Shown one piece after another: positions 26,857-35,735 of a stretch of 64,000 nt of DNA. The stretch covers positions 2,046,001-2,110,000 of the forward strand of contig JADJWQ010000001.1 in assembly GCA_016716265.1 (NCBI GenBank), in the 5' to 3' direction. A program made the position numbers and the translations under genes. The DNA comes from Planctomycetota bacterium (GTDB lineage: Bacteria > Planctomycetota > UBA1135 > UBA2386). The notes under the pieces were generated by a model. That model was not told the DNA's origin and ran no database searches. It was given only the letters and a program-made list of their open reading frames with translations. Within the stretch, counting starts at the first letter, position 1. Each line of letters begins with the position of its first letter.

Positions 26857-29800
26857 ATGCGCCCGCATCCCGCTCCGTCGCTCCCGTCGCCATTCACCTC
26901 CGCACTCCACAGGAGATCCGCGACCCTCGCTGTCGCGTGGGCGACGGTCGTCGGGCTGACCGGTGGAGCGGCCGCCACGGCCCAGTCGGCTCAGCCCACG
27001 CAGATCGACATCAACCGGCAGCCCGGACCGCCCGACGCCGACTCGGAACCAGCCGAGTTCACGAGCGTCGGTGCAGTCGCGTTCTTCCGCGCGCGCTCGG
27101 TCGCCACCGGCTTCGAGCTGTGGGTCACCGACGGGACGGCGGTCGGCACCACAATGGTCGCGGACCTGCGACCGGGACCCGACGGCTCGGAGCCGCACGG
27201 CCTGACGGTGTTCCAGGGCGCGGTCTGGTTCGCCGCCGACGACGGTCGGAGTGGCGAGGAGCTCTGGAGAGTGACGCCGGGCGGGACGCCACAGCTCGTC
27301 GCCGACCTGGTGCGCGGGAACGGCAGCTCGTCTCCGACCGGCCTGACGCCCGTCGGCAATGACCTCTACTTCGTCGCCACGAGCGTCAATGACGGCGAGG
27401 AGCTGTTCCGACTGGACGGCACCACCGGCATGGCGCAGCTGGTCGCCGACATCCGACCCGGGGCATTCGGATCACGACCGCAGCACATCACGCCGTTCCA
27501 GGGTGGAGTGCTGTTCTCGGCCAATGATGGCGTCGAGGGCCGCGAACCGTGGTTCAGCGACGGCACGGCGGCAGGGACCTACCGGATCCGTGCGATCGTG
27601 CCCGGCTCCGCGGGCTCCGATCCCGCCGACTTCGCGGTCGCGGGGAACACGGCGTGGTTCTCGGCCGCCGACGCGAGCTCCGGGCGCGAGCTGTGGCAGA
27701 CGGGCGGGACATCGCGCTCGACGAGCCTCGTGCGCGACCTGTGGGCGGGCCCGACCTCGTCGAACCCGCGCGAGCTCGTCGCGCTGGCGGTCGGCCGGAC
27801 CACGCGCGTCTACTTCGCGGCCGACGCGCTCGGCGTCGGGCGCGAGCTGCACGTGTTCGATGCGTCGACGCAGACCGTGTCCCTGGTCGCGGACCTGAAC
27901 CCGGGCCCGCTCGGCTCCTCGCCCGAGGACCTCACACCGTTCCGCGGCCGCCTCGCATTCCATGCCGCCAACCCGACCACCGGCGAGAGCGGCCGGCAGC
28001 TGTGGATCCTCGATCCGGCGGGGGGCGGCCTGACGTGGCTCGATGTCGTGCCGGAGATCAGCTACGAGACCGTCGGCGCGCTGGCGGTGTCGACCTCGAG
28101 CAACGGCGCCACGCTGTTCGGCCTGTCGGACCACGGGATGTTCGCGACCGACGGGACCCCATCGGGCACGCTGCACACGGTCGCGTTCGGCGTCACCGAT
28201 CTCGGGGCACTGCCCGGGGAACGGGCTGCGGTCGCGCTGCCGACCTCGCCGTTCGGTGTCGAGCCCGCCGTGGGCGAGTCGACCACCACCGGATTCACGC
28301 TGCTCGGCGACCTCAATCCGGGCGCTGGCACGCGCGATTCGGCGCCGGTTCCCACCGCGATGTCGCCCGCATTCGGGACTGGTTCGGACGTCGCCGTCTC
28401 GGCGGACGACGGCGTCCACGGACGCGAGTTGCTCGTCGTCGACGACGCGACGGCTCAACTCCAGACCATCGACATATGGCCTGGCGCGGGCGGGTCGTCG
28501 CCGACGATCACGCGCATTGGCGACCGGCTATGGATCGCCGCGCACGACGGCGTCCACGGAAACGAGCCCTGGATCAGCTACGGCACCGCCGGCACGACGA
28601 CGCTGCTCGCCGACCTGCGGCCGGGCCCCGAGGGCAGCCAGCCGAGCGGCTTCGTCGCGTTCGGAGGACTCGTCCTCTTCATCGTGTCGAACGGCGTCAA
28701 CGGCCTCGAGCTATGGCGTACGGATGCCACCGCGGCCGGTACGTCGAGGATCGCGGTGCTGGCGCATGCTCCCGTGTGGTCTCCGGTGGTGGAGAGCTGG
28801 GCCGGCGAGATCCAGGGGGAGCTGTTCCTGGCGGTCCGGACGGTGCTGGCACCGACGAACGACAGGATCTGGAGGACCGACGGCACCGCCGCCGGCACCG
28901 CGGTGGTGACGCTCGGCAACGTGGATCCCCTGCGGGTCATCGGTGCCGTCGGCCATCGGATCGTCTACTGCACCGAAGGCTTCGGTCTCGGCACGGTCGC
29001 GGTGGCGATCCGGGCATACGACGTCACCACCGGTATCGCGACCCTGCTGTCCCAGTCCACGGTGCCGACGGACCGCTACCTCCGACCGGCCATGCTCGGC
29101 TCGCAATACGCGGTGTTCTTCGCCACCGGCGGTGGCGGGCTCGAGCCCTGGAAGACCGATGGGACCCACGCGGGCACGGGCCCGATCGTCGACATCAACC
29201 TCGGTACCTCGGGCTCGGCGCCGATCGCCGGCTTCGCACGGATCTGGGGTGGCGACGACCGCGTCTACTTCCCCGCCGACGACGGCACCAACGGCGTCGA
29301 GCTGTGGGCCAGCGACGGCACCGCCGCCGGCACCCTGCGGCTGACCCAGGCTGGCCCGGGCGGCGCCGACGCGGACATCGACCACGGCAATCCGGTCGGC
29401 GATGGGACGGCGCTGGCGGTGACGATCGGAGGCAACCCATGGTTCAGCATGGGCACGCCATCGACGACATTCGAGATCGCGGATCTGAACGGGGCCGACG
29501 ACGATCGGACTCGCGACTTCGTCACCAGCGGGGGCAGCCTCTACTTCGCGGGCGCCGACGGCGTGCACGGGCTCGAGCTCTGGCGGGTCGCGCTCGCGGA
29601 GCTCGGCGGGTCGAACCAGGCGGCGTACGGCGAAGGGTGCAGCAGCACCGCACCGATCGCGCTGACCACCGCGCGCCGGGCGGCGATCGGTGCGACCTTC
29701 GTCGTGCGTGCATCGCCCGTCGCACCGCTGGCGACAGCCGTGCTGCTGATCGGGATCGGCCCGGCCGAGATCCCGCTGAATGGGTCGTGCAGCCTGCTGA

Positions 29801-29991
29801 CGCAGCCGCTGCTGAGCGCGTCCACGGTGTCGCGCGGTGACGGAACGGCGGCGTTTCCGATCCCGCTGGCGAACGATCCGGCGCTGGTCGGGGCGATGGT
29901 GTGTTGCCAGGCCATCGCGGCTGCGCCGGGTGGCGCCGCATACGGCGTCGTCGACCTGTCCCACGGTCTCCAGGTCGTGGTGGGCAGGTGA
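26857..29991 (+). CDS. Secreted ELWxxDGT-repeat protein, 1044 aa
   Basis: The preferred start is ATG at 26857, giving a twin-hydrophobic signal region (LAVAWATVVGLTGGAAATAQ). The body is built from repeats of the ELWxxDGT type: ELWVTDGTAVGTTMVADLRPG, GEELWRVTPGGTPQLVADL, GREPWFSDGTAAGTYRI, GRELWQTGGTSRSTSLV, ELWRTDATAAGTSRI, GVELWASDGTAAGTLRL and others, each about 45-60 residues with an 'xGxLYFxAxDG' strand. These repeats are read as beta-propeller blades. The last about 125 residues (from AAYGEGCSSTAP) are the shared planctomycete C-terminal domain. Exported, role unknown; surface attachment or adhesion is a guess. Confidence 0.85.
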   Translation: MRPHPAPSLPSPFTSALHRRSATLAVAWATVVGLTGGAAATAQSAQPTQIDINRQPGPPDADSEPAEFTSVGAVAFFRARSVATGFELWVTDGTAVGTTMVADLRPGPDGSEPHGLTVFQGAVWFAADDGRSGEELWRVTPGGTPQLVADLVRGNGSSSPTGLTPVGNDLYFVATSVNDGEELFRLDGTTGMAQLVADIRPGAFGSRPQHITPFQGGVLFSANDGVEGREPWFSDGTAAGTYRIRAIVPGSAGSDPADFAVAGNTAWFSAADASSGRELWQTGGTSRSTSLVRDLWAGPTSSNPRELVALAVGRTTRVYFAADALGVGRELHVFDASTQTVSLVADLNPGPLGSSPEDLTPFRGRLAFHAANPTTGESGRQLWILDPAGGGLTWLDVVPEISYETVGALAVSTSSNGATLFGLSDHGMFATDGTPSGTLHTVAFGVTDLGALPGERAAVALPTSPFGVEPAVGESTTTGFTLLGDLNPGAGTRDSAPVPTAMSPAFGTGSDVAVSADDGVHGRELLVVDDATAQLQTIDIWPGAGGSSPTITRIGDRLWIAAHDGVHGNEPWISYGTAGTTTLLADLRPGPEGSQPSGFVAFGGLVLFIVSNGVNGLELWRTDATAAGTSRIAVLAHAPVWSPVVESWAGEIQGELFLAVRTVLAPTNDRIWRTDGTAAGTAVVTLGNVDPLRVIGAVGHRIVYCTEGFGLGTVAVAIRAYDVTTGIATLLSQSTVPTDRYLRPAMLGSQYAVFFATGGGGLEPWKTDGTHAGTGPIVDINLGTSGSAPIAGFARIWGGDDRVYFPADDGTNGVELWASDGTAAGTLRLTQAGPGGADADIDHGNPVGDGTALAVTIGGNPWFSMGTPSTTFEIADLNGADDDRTRDFVTSGGSLYFAGADGVHGLELWRVALAELGGSNQAAYGEGCSSTAPIALTTARRAAIGATFVVRASPVAPLATAVLLIGIGPAEIPLNGSCSLLTQPLLSASTVSRGDGTAAFPIPLANDPALVGAMVCCQAIAAAPGGAAYGVVDLSHGLQVVVGR

Positions 29992-30097
29992 TGCGCCGGG
30001 GTCCGCCAGAGCCGCTCGGCTCCGCGAGCGTCGGAGAGCGCCGGGGGGCTTGCGCGCCGACCGGCGGCTCCCGACCCTCGCGACCTGGACCGCCGGC

Positions 30098-30679
30098 ATG
30101 AGCAGCGACCGCACCATCGACCGAACGCCCCCCGCCGATCGCGTCGGGGAGCTCCTCGAGGAGCACCTGCCGGGCCTGCGAGCGTTCGTCCGGCTGCGCT
30201 CCGGCGGCATGCTGCGGGAGCTCGAGGCCAGCACGGACCTCGTCCAGTCGGTGTGCCGCGAGGTCCTCGAGCACGCGGACCGCTGCCAGCACGGCGGCGA
30301 GGCCGGGTTCCGACGGTGGCTCTACCGGACCGCGCTGCGCAAGATCGCGGACCGCTACGCGTTCTACCGGGCCGCCCGGCGCGACGTGCGCCGCGAGGAG
30401 CGCGGCGCACCCGACGATGCATCGCTGGTCGGCGCGTACGCGAGCATCTGCTCGCCGAGCCGCGCGGCGTCGGCGCGCGAGCAGGTCGAGCGCGTCGAGG
30501 CCGCGTTCGACCTGCTGCCGGCCGCGTATCGCGACGCGATCGTCGGTGCGAGACTGCTCGGCCTGACCACGCGCGAGCTGGCTACGCAGCTCGGCCGCAG
30601 CGAGGCAGCGACGCGGACGGTTCTGTGCCGCGCGATAGCGCGGCTCGTCGAACTCCTCGACGAGGGTGGGCGCCCGTGA
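30098..30679 (+). CDS. ECF-family RNA polymerase sigma factor, coupled to a kinase
   Basis: 193 residues from ATG at 30098. Region 2 is LRAFVRLRSGGMLRELEASTDLVQSVCREVLEHADRC then FRRWLYRTALRKIADRY; region 4 is FDLLPAAYRDAIVGARLLGLTTRELATQLGRSEAATRTVLCRAIARL. It is a paralogue of the sigma factor at 7142. Its TGA overlaps the GTG of the downstream kinase gene (GTGA, 30676-30679), so the two are made together. This arrangement is the usual planctomycete sigma-kinase module in which phosphorylation is thought to control sigma activity; the phosphorylation itself is not shown by sequence. Confidence 0.9.
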   Translation: MSSDRTIDRTPPADRVGELLEEHLPGLRAFVRLRSGGMLRELEASTDLVQSVCREVLEHADRCQHGGEAGFRRWLYRTALRKIADRYAFYRAARRDVRREERGAPDDASLVGAYASICSPSRAASAREQVERVEAAFDLLPAAYRDAIVGARLLGLTTRELATQLGRSEAATRTVLCRAIARLVELLDEGGRP

Positions 30680-33393
30680 GCGAGCCGCTCGACGACGGCA
30701 CGCTCGGCGACCGGCTGTCGCCGGCCGGCGAGGCGTTCGCGGAGTTCCTCGCATTGCGCGAGCGCGGCGAGCCACCGGACTTCGAGTCGTTCTGTGCAGG
30801 GCACCCGGATCTCGAGGACGCGCTGCGCAGGATGCACGCGCGCTGGCGTGACGTCGAGGGCGCGCTCGGCTCCCGAGGCGGCGCTGCGCCGCCGCATCCG
30901 GCGATCCGCACCTGCCCGTCGGATCGCTATCGCGATCCCGAGCGCATCGGCCGCGGCGGGATGGGCGAGGTCGAACGCGTCTGGGACCAGGATCTCGGCC
31001 GCTACGTAGCACGGAAGATCCTGGCCGGCGACGGCGACGACCCGAGCACGCCGTCGCCCAGCGATCCGCGTACGCTCGGCCGCTTCCTCGCCGAGGCCCA
31101 CGTCACCGCGCGCCTCGAGCACCCGGGCATCGTGCCGGTGCACGAGCTGGGCATCGATGAGCACGGCCGGGTCTACTTCACGATGGCCTGGATCCGCGGC
31201 GAGAGCCTGCGCGAGCTGCTGCCGCGGATCCACGACGGCAGCGACGGCTGGTCGCGGACCGGCGCCCTGCAGGTGCTGTTGCGGGTCTGCGAGGCGGTCG
31301 CGTTCGCACACGACCGCGGCGTGCTGCACCGAGATCTCAAACCGTCGAACATCATGGTCGGCCGCTTCGGCGAGGTGTTCGTCGTCGACTGGGGCCTCGC
31401 CCGCTTCGACGCGGTGGACCCCGACTCGGGTGTCCCGCTGCCGGCGCACCTCGGCGCACCCGACGGTGGGCGCACGCTGCACGGCGATGTGGTCGGGACT
31501 CCGGCATACATGGCACCCGAGCAGGCCCTCGGCGACCACGCGCGCGTCGGCCCTGCAGCGGACGTCTACGCGCTGGGCGCCATCCTGTACGAGGTGCTGT
31601 CGGGTCGGGCACCGCACGTCGAGCGCAGCGCGGCGCGCGCGGACGAGATCCTGGCGCGCGTGCGCAGGGGTCCGCCCGTCCCGCTCGCGCCGGGCAGCGC
31701 CCCGCCCGAGCTGATCGCGATCCAGGAGCGGGCGATGGCCCGCGAGCCGGACGCGCGCTACCCGAACGTCGCAGCACTCGCCGAAGACCTGCGCGCCTTT
31801 CTGGAGCTGCGGGTCGTGCGCGCCTACCGGACCGGCGCGCTGGTCGAGCTCGGCAAATGGGTGCGGCGCAATCGTGGCGTCGCGGCGGCCGCCGCGGCAG
31901 CGCTGGTCGCGATCGTCGCGGGCCTCGTGCTCGCGCTGGCGGCGCGCCACGAGGCGGAAGACCAGGCCGGGCGTGCGCACAGGGCTCTCGCCACCGCGCT
32001 CGACTCCGTGGAGCGCATGCTCACCCGCGTGGCGACCGAGACCCTCGCGCGGGTCCCGGAGTCGGGTCCGGTCCGCCGGCAGCTGCTCGACGACGCGCTC
32101 GAGTTGCACGACGGGCTGGTGGCGCTGGACGAGTCCGACCTCGAACTCCGCAGCCGCGCCGCGCTCGCGCGCAGCCGGGCGGCCGAACTCGCCGCCTCGC
32201 TCGGCGACAGCCGCCGCGCGGAGATCCTGCAGCGCGAGGCGGTCGGCGCCCTGAGAGAACTGGCCGCCGCGGCGCCCGACGACCCATCCCGCGCCGCCCG
32301 GCTGTGCGCGTGCGAGTCGACGTTGGCCGGGCAGCTCGCGGAGGTCGGCCGGATCGAGGATGCGAGGGCGGTCGCCGCAATGGCATTGGAGCACGCCGCA
32401 TCCGCGCAGGCTCGCTTCGGAGACGAGCCGGAGCTCCTTCGCCGTATCGCGTTGCTCCACGAGATCGACTCGTTCGTCGCACAGCGAGCGGGCGACCACG
32501 CCGCGGCGCTCGCGGCCTCGCGGCGAGCGCTACCGCTGTGGGAGCAACTCGCCGCCCTCGACCCCGGCGACGCGGTGCTCGCGACGCGCGTGGTCCGCGC
32601 CGGGGTCTCGGTCGCCACCGCCTTGCTGCTCGTCGACGACGATGACGGAGCCGAACGCGCATACCGGGACGCGCTGGCGCGGGTCGACGGGCTGCTCGAA
32701 GCGCACGGGGACCATCCGGACGTGCGGCGCGAAACCGCGTGGGCGGCGCGGTCCTTCGCGGTGTTCCTGATCTCCGTCGAGCGTGTCGGCGAGGCGCGCG
32801 ACATGCTCGCGATCGCGGTCGAGCGCGCCCGCGCACGTGTCGACGAGCTGCCGGGCGAGCCGGTGCGGTGGACCGAGCTCGCGGTACCGCTGCAGCTGAC
32901 CGGACGGCTGCAGGTGCGCGCGCGACAGATCGACGACGGCGTCCGGAACCTCGAGGCCGCGCTGGACGCAGCGCGGATCGGCTACCGGACCGCGCCGGGC
33001 CAAGCGCGGGCTGCCGACGTCCTGCAGAGCTGCGCGCGCGAACTGGCGAACCTCGCGCTGCGGCTCCAGCGCCACCAGCTGGCCACGCGTTGCGCCGAGG
33101 AGCTCGCGTCGCTCCGCGACGGCGAGCTTCCGGCACGGCGCGCCGCCCAGCTCTACTCACTCGCCATTCCATTGGTGCGGGCGGACGACCAGCTCCCGGC
33201 CGACCGGCGTGCGCAGCTCGACCACGCCTACGCCGCGCGCTGCATCGAGCTGCTGGGCGAGGCGCTGCGCCGGGGCTTCGCGGAGCCGGCGGTGTTCGAC
33301 CGGTCCGAGTGGGCAGCGATCCGGGACCTGCCGGAGGTCGCGGAAGTGCGCCGCGCCGCGGCCGCGAACCGCGACGCCGGCAGCGGCCGTTGA
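30676..33393 (+). CDS. Membrane-anchored Ser/Thr protein kinase with TPR-like C-terminal region
   Basis: 905 residues from GTG at 30676. Residues 1-80 are a helical N-terminus (FLALRERGEPPDFESFCAGHPDLEDAL). The kinase domain runs from IGRGGMGEV (about 91) through HRDLKPSN (218) and DWGLARF (238) to GTPAYMAPEQA. The metal-binding motif is DWG rather than DFG, a substitution common in planctomycete kinases. A hydrophobic helix rich in Ala/Val (VAAAAAAALVAIVAGLVLALAA, about 401-423) is the membrane anchor. The remaining about 480 residues are amphipathic helices of TPR type with a final block (CIELLGEALRRGFAEPAVFDRSEW). It follows the sigma gene with a four-base overlap and ends before a convergent gene pair. 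Confidence 0.9.
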   Translation: MSEPLDDGTLGDRLSPAGEAFAEFLALRERGEPPDFESFCAGHPDLEDALRRMHARWRDVEGALGSRGGAAPPHPAIRTCPSDRYRDPERIGRGGMGEVERVWDQDLGRYVARKILAGDGDDPSTPSPSDPRTLGRFLAEAHVTARLEHPGIVPVHELGIDEHGRVYFTMAWIRGESLRELLPRIHDGSDGWSRTGALQVLLRVCEAVAFAHDRGVLHRDLKPSNIMVGRFGEVFVVDWGLARFDAVDPDSGVPLPAHLGAPDGGRTLHGDVVGTPAYMAPEQALGDHARVGPAADVYALGAILYEVLSGRAPHVERSAARADEILARVRRGPPVPLAPGSAPPELIAIQERAMAREPDARYPNVAALAEDLRAFLELRVVRAYRTGALVELGKWVRRNRGVAAAAAAALVAIVAGLVLALAARHEAEDQAGRAHRALATALDSVERMLTRVATETLARVPESGPVRRQLLDDALELHDGLVALDESDLELRSRAALARSRAAELAASLGDSRRAEILQREAVGALRELAAAAPDDPSRAARLCACESTLAGQLAEVGRIEDARAVAAMALEHAASAQARFGDEPELLRRIALLHEIDSFVAQRAGDHAAALAASRRALPLWEQLAALDPGDAVLATRVVRAGVSVATALLLVDDDDGAERAYRDALARVDGLLEAHGDHPDVRRETAWAARSFAVFLISVERVGEARDMLAIAVERARARVDELPGEPVRWTELAVPLQLTGRLQVRARQIDDGVRNLEAALDAARIGYRTAPGQARAADVLQSCARELANLALRLQRHQLATRCAEELASLRDGELPARRAAQLYSLAIPLVRADDQLPADRRAQLDHAYAARCIELLGEALRRGFAEPAVFDRSEWAAIRDLPEVAEVRRAAAANRDAGSGR

Positions 33394-33433
33394 CCTCGCG
33401 GCGTCTTGACGCCCGTGTCCGACGAACCGATCG

Positions 33434-33447
33434 CGAGCGCAAGCTCG
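33434..33447. terminator. Hairpin in convergent gap
   Basis: CGAGC-GCAA-GCTCG is a five-pair stem with a GNRA loop in the 113-bp gap between the convergent kinase gene and the zinc-ribbon gene. A second small stem (CGGCT ... AGCCG, 33480-33494) lies nearby. No T tract is seen, so the terminator role rests on position. Confidence 0.3.
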
Positions 33448-33506
33448 GGTGACCACGGCCCGGATCCCGGCGATCGGCCCGGCTCCGAAAGCCGAGACGT
33501 CGAGGC

Positions 33507-33776
33507 TCACAGGAATCGCGCGAGCACGACGGCGAGCAGTGCGCCGACGATCAGTGCGAGCACGCCGTATTCCACGCCAGCCACGCGGCCGACGACGACG
33601 GCGATCGCGAGCACGGCGGCGGCGACGCCGACGAGCGAGAGCCACGCGAGTCCGTCGCGGAGCCCCGGGACCGTCGTCGCCTTGCCGCACTCCGGGCAGT
33701 TGGTGATCCCGCCGGTGAGCCGGTCGTCGACCTCGAAGCTCGCGCCGCAGTGCTCGCAGCGGACGAGCGCGGTCAC
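33507..33776 (-). CDS. Zinc-ribbon membrane protein, 89 aa
   Basis: Starts at GTG 33776, which overlaps the TGA of the upstream LURP-one-like gene (GTGA, 33773-33776). Residues 7-30 form a zinc ribbon (CEHCGASFEVDD ... TNCPECG). The C-terminal half has two hydrophobic helices (LAWLSLVGVAAAVLAIAVVV and YGVLALIVGALLAVVLARFL), so it is an inner-membrane protein with a small cytoplasmic metal-binding head. The ribbon resembles the 'MJ0042-type' zinc finger seen at the start of many planctomycete membrane proteins. Function unknown; coupling suggests it works with the scramblase-like partner. Confidence 0.75.
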   Translation of the reverse strand: MTALVRCEHCGASFEVDDRLTGGITNCPECGKATTVPGLRDGLAWLSLVGVAAAVLAIAVVVGRVAGVEYGVLALIVGALLAVVLARFL

Positions 33777-34348
33777 TCCTGCCGGCCCTCGATGACGGCG
33801 ATCAGCACGGCGACGGCGAACACCAGACGCCGGTCGAGCTCACAGCTCTGCGGCACGTGCACGTCGAGCTTGTAGACGAACGGATTGAACCGCTGGGACA
33901 TCGTCGCGGCCGCGCCGCCGCCGAGCGGCGCGAGCGTGAAGGTCTGCGGGACGATCGGCAGCAGTCGACTGAGCATCGCCATGCCCGCGCTGCTCTCCTG
34001 GAGCTTGGCGATCGGTCGATCGTCGGCGTCGAACACCTCCCACGTATCGCGGATCATCGACGTGAAGCCCTTGCGGCGGGCGCCACCGACCTTCACGCCG
34101 GTCTCGGAGTCGACGACGTCGTACGCCGACGAGAAGTCGATGATCTTCCGCGCGCGGATGGCGACGAGTTCCTCGGTCTTCGACTCGTCGGTGAAGACCC
34201 GCACGTCCTCGCGCATCTTGAAGGCCTTCTGCTCGCTGTAGCCCATCATGCGGTCGTGTGCGTCCTTCACGTGGAAGCCCGCGCCGAGCAGCTTGAAGAC
34301 CTTGCGTCGCAGCGTGTAGTCGGACAGCTCGAACAGCTCGCGTGTCAT
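33773..34348 (-). CDS. LURP-one-related / phospholipid-scramblase-like (Tubby-fold) protein
   Basis: 191 residues from ATG at 34348 with a strong AGGAGG ribosome-binding site just upstream. The family pattern is clear: LLGAGFHVKDAHDRMMGYSEQKAFKMREDVRVFTDE, ELVAIRARKIIDFSSAYDVVD, TGVKVGGARRKGFTSMIRDTWEVFD and IAKLQESSAGMAML. This matches the LOR/Tubby-like beta-barrel family that includes plant LURP1 and bacterial YxjI. A C-terminal hydrophobic stretch (LVFAVAVLIAVIEG) may contact the membrane. The role is unproved; lipid binding or scrambling is inferred from the fold. It is the first gene of a two-gene unit with the zinc-ribbon membrane protein. Confidence 0.8.
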   Translation of the reverse strand: MTRELFELSDYTLRRKVFKLLGAGFHVKDAHDRMMGYSEQKAFKMREDVRVFTDESKTEELVAIRARKIIDFSSAYDVVDSETGVKVGGARRKGFTSMIRDTWEVFDADDRPIAKLQESSAGMAMLSRLLPIVPQTFTLAPLGGGAAATMSQRFNPFVYKLDVHVPQSCELDRRLVFAVAVLIAVIEGRQE

Positions 34349-34441
34349 GGTCCCTCCTCGATGTTCGAGCGCCGCGCGCGGGGCCGACCCGGCCGACCGC
34401 GCGACGGCGCTCCCGCCGCTTCCAGGCGCGGCGACGCCAGC

Positions 34442-35665
34442 TCAGCCCATGTGCCGGATGATCGCGTCGCCGAACTCCGAGCACTTGATCGGCTTGACGT
34501 CGTCCATCAGCCGCGCGAAGTCGTAGGTCACCTCGCGATTGCCGATCGCGCCGTTCATGCCGCGGATCACGAGCTCGGCCGCCTCGGTCCAGCCGAGGTG
34601 CCGCAGCATCATCTCGCCCGACAGGATCACCGAACCAGGATTGACCTTGTCCTGGTCGGCGTACTTCGGCGCCGTGCCGTGCGTGGCCTCGAAGATCGCA
34701 TGGCCGGTCACGTAGTTGATGTTGCCACCGGGCGCGATGCCAATGCCGCCGACGCAGGCCGCGAGCGCATCGGAGATGTAGTCGCCATTGAGGTTCATCG
34801 TGGCGATCACGCTGTACTCGCCCGGCCGCGTCAGGATCTGCTGCAGGAACGCGTCGGCGATCACGTCCTTGACGACGATCTTCCGCCCGTTCTTCTCGAA
34901 CACCTGCCACGGGCCGCCATCGAGGTCCTTGGCGCCGAACTCGCGCTTCGCGAGCGCGTAGCCCCAGTCGCGGAACGCGCCCTCGGTGAACTTCATGATG
35001 TTGCCCTTGTGCACGAGCGTGAGGCTGTCGCGGCCGTTCTGGATCGTGTACTCCAGCGCGGCGCGCACCAGGCGCTCGGTACCCTCTGCCGACACCGGCT
35101 TGAGCCCGATGCCGGCGGTCGCCGGGAAGCGCACCTTGGCGAAGCGCTCGGGGAATTGCTCCTTCAGCAGCTTCTTGAAGCGCTCGGTGTCGTCCTTGCC
35201 GTGCTCGAACTCGATGCCGGCGTAGATGTCCTCGGTGTTCTCGCGGAAGATCACCATGTCGGTGAGCTCGGGCCGCTTGACCGGGCTCGGCACGCCCTCG
35301 AACCAGCGCACCGGCCGCAGGCACACGTAGAGGTCGAGCAGCTGGCGCAGTGCGACATTGAGGCTGCGGATGCCTCCGCCGACCGGCGTGGTCAGCGGGC
35401 CCTTGATGCCGACGAGGTGGTCGCGGAACGCCTCGACCGTCGCCTCGGGCAGCCACTCGCCGGTCTTCTCGAAGCTCGCTTCGCCGGCGAGCACCTGCAG
35501 CCAGTCGATCCGACGGGCGCCGCCGTAGGCCTTCTGCACGGCGGCGTCGAAGACGCGCACCGAGGCCCGCCAGATGTCGCGCCCGGTGCCATCGCCCTCG
35601 ATGAACGGGATCGTGGGGTGGTCCGGCACGTTCAGGCCGGCGTCCGTCATCGTGATCTTCGTCAT
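34442..35665 (-). CDS. icd: NADP-dependent isocitrate dehydrogenase
   Basis: 407 residues from ATG at 35665 (MTKITMTDAG). It catalyses oxidative decarboxylation of isocitrate to 2-oxoglutarate in the TCA cycle. Hallmarks: PFIEGDGTG, the substrate-binding GGIRSLNVALRQ with Ser101 equivalent to the AceK-phosphorylated serine of the E. coli enzyme, IFRENTEDIYAGIE, LVHKGNIMKFTEGAF, and the coenzyme loop HGTAPKYADQDKVNPGS, whose Lys-Tyr pair is the NADP-specificity signature. Length fits the homodimeric bacterial type. It lies 70 bp downstream of the TraB/GumN-like gene on the same strand. Confidence 0.95.
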   Translation of the reverse strand: MTKITMTDAGLNVPDHPTIPFIEGDGTGRDIWRASVRVFDAAVQKAYGGARRIDWLQVLAGEASFEKTGEWLPEATVEAFRDHLVGIKGPLTTPVGGGIRSLNVALRQLLDLYVCLRPVRWFEGVPSPVKRPELTDMVIFRENTEDIYAGIEFEHGKDDTERFKKLLKEQFPERFAKVRFPATAGIGLKPVSAEGTERLVRAALEYTIQNGRDSLTLVHKGNIMKFTEGAFRDWGYALAKREFGAKDLDGGPWQVFEKNGRKIVVKDVIADAFLQQILTRPGEYSVIATMNLNGDYISDALAACVGGIGIAPGGNINYVTGHAIFEATHGTAPKYADQDKVNPGSVILSGEMMLRHLGWTEAAELVIRGMNGAIGNREVTYDFARLMDDVKPIKCSEFGDAIIRHMG

Positions 35666-35735
35666 GCCCCGGATTGTCCCGGCGCGTGACGACGAAAGCG
35701 AGCACGCGCGGCCGCACCCGGCGGCGCCGCGGCGC

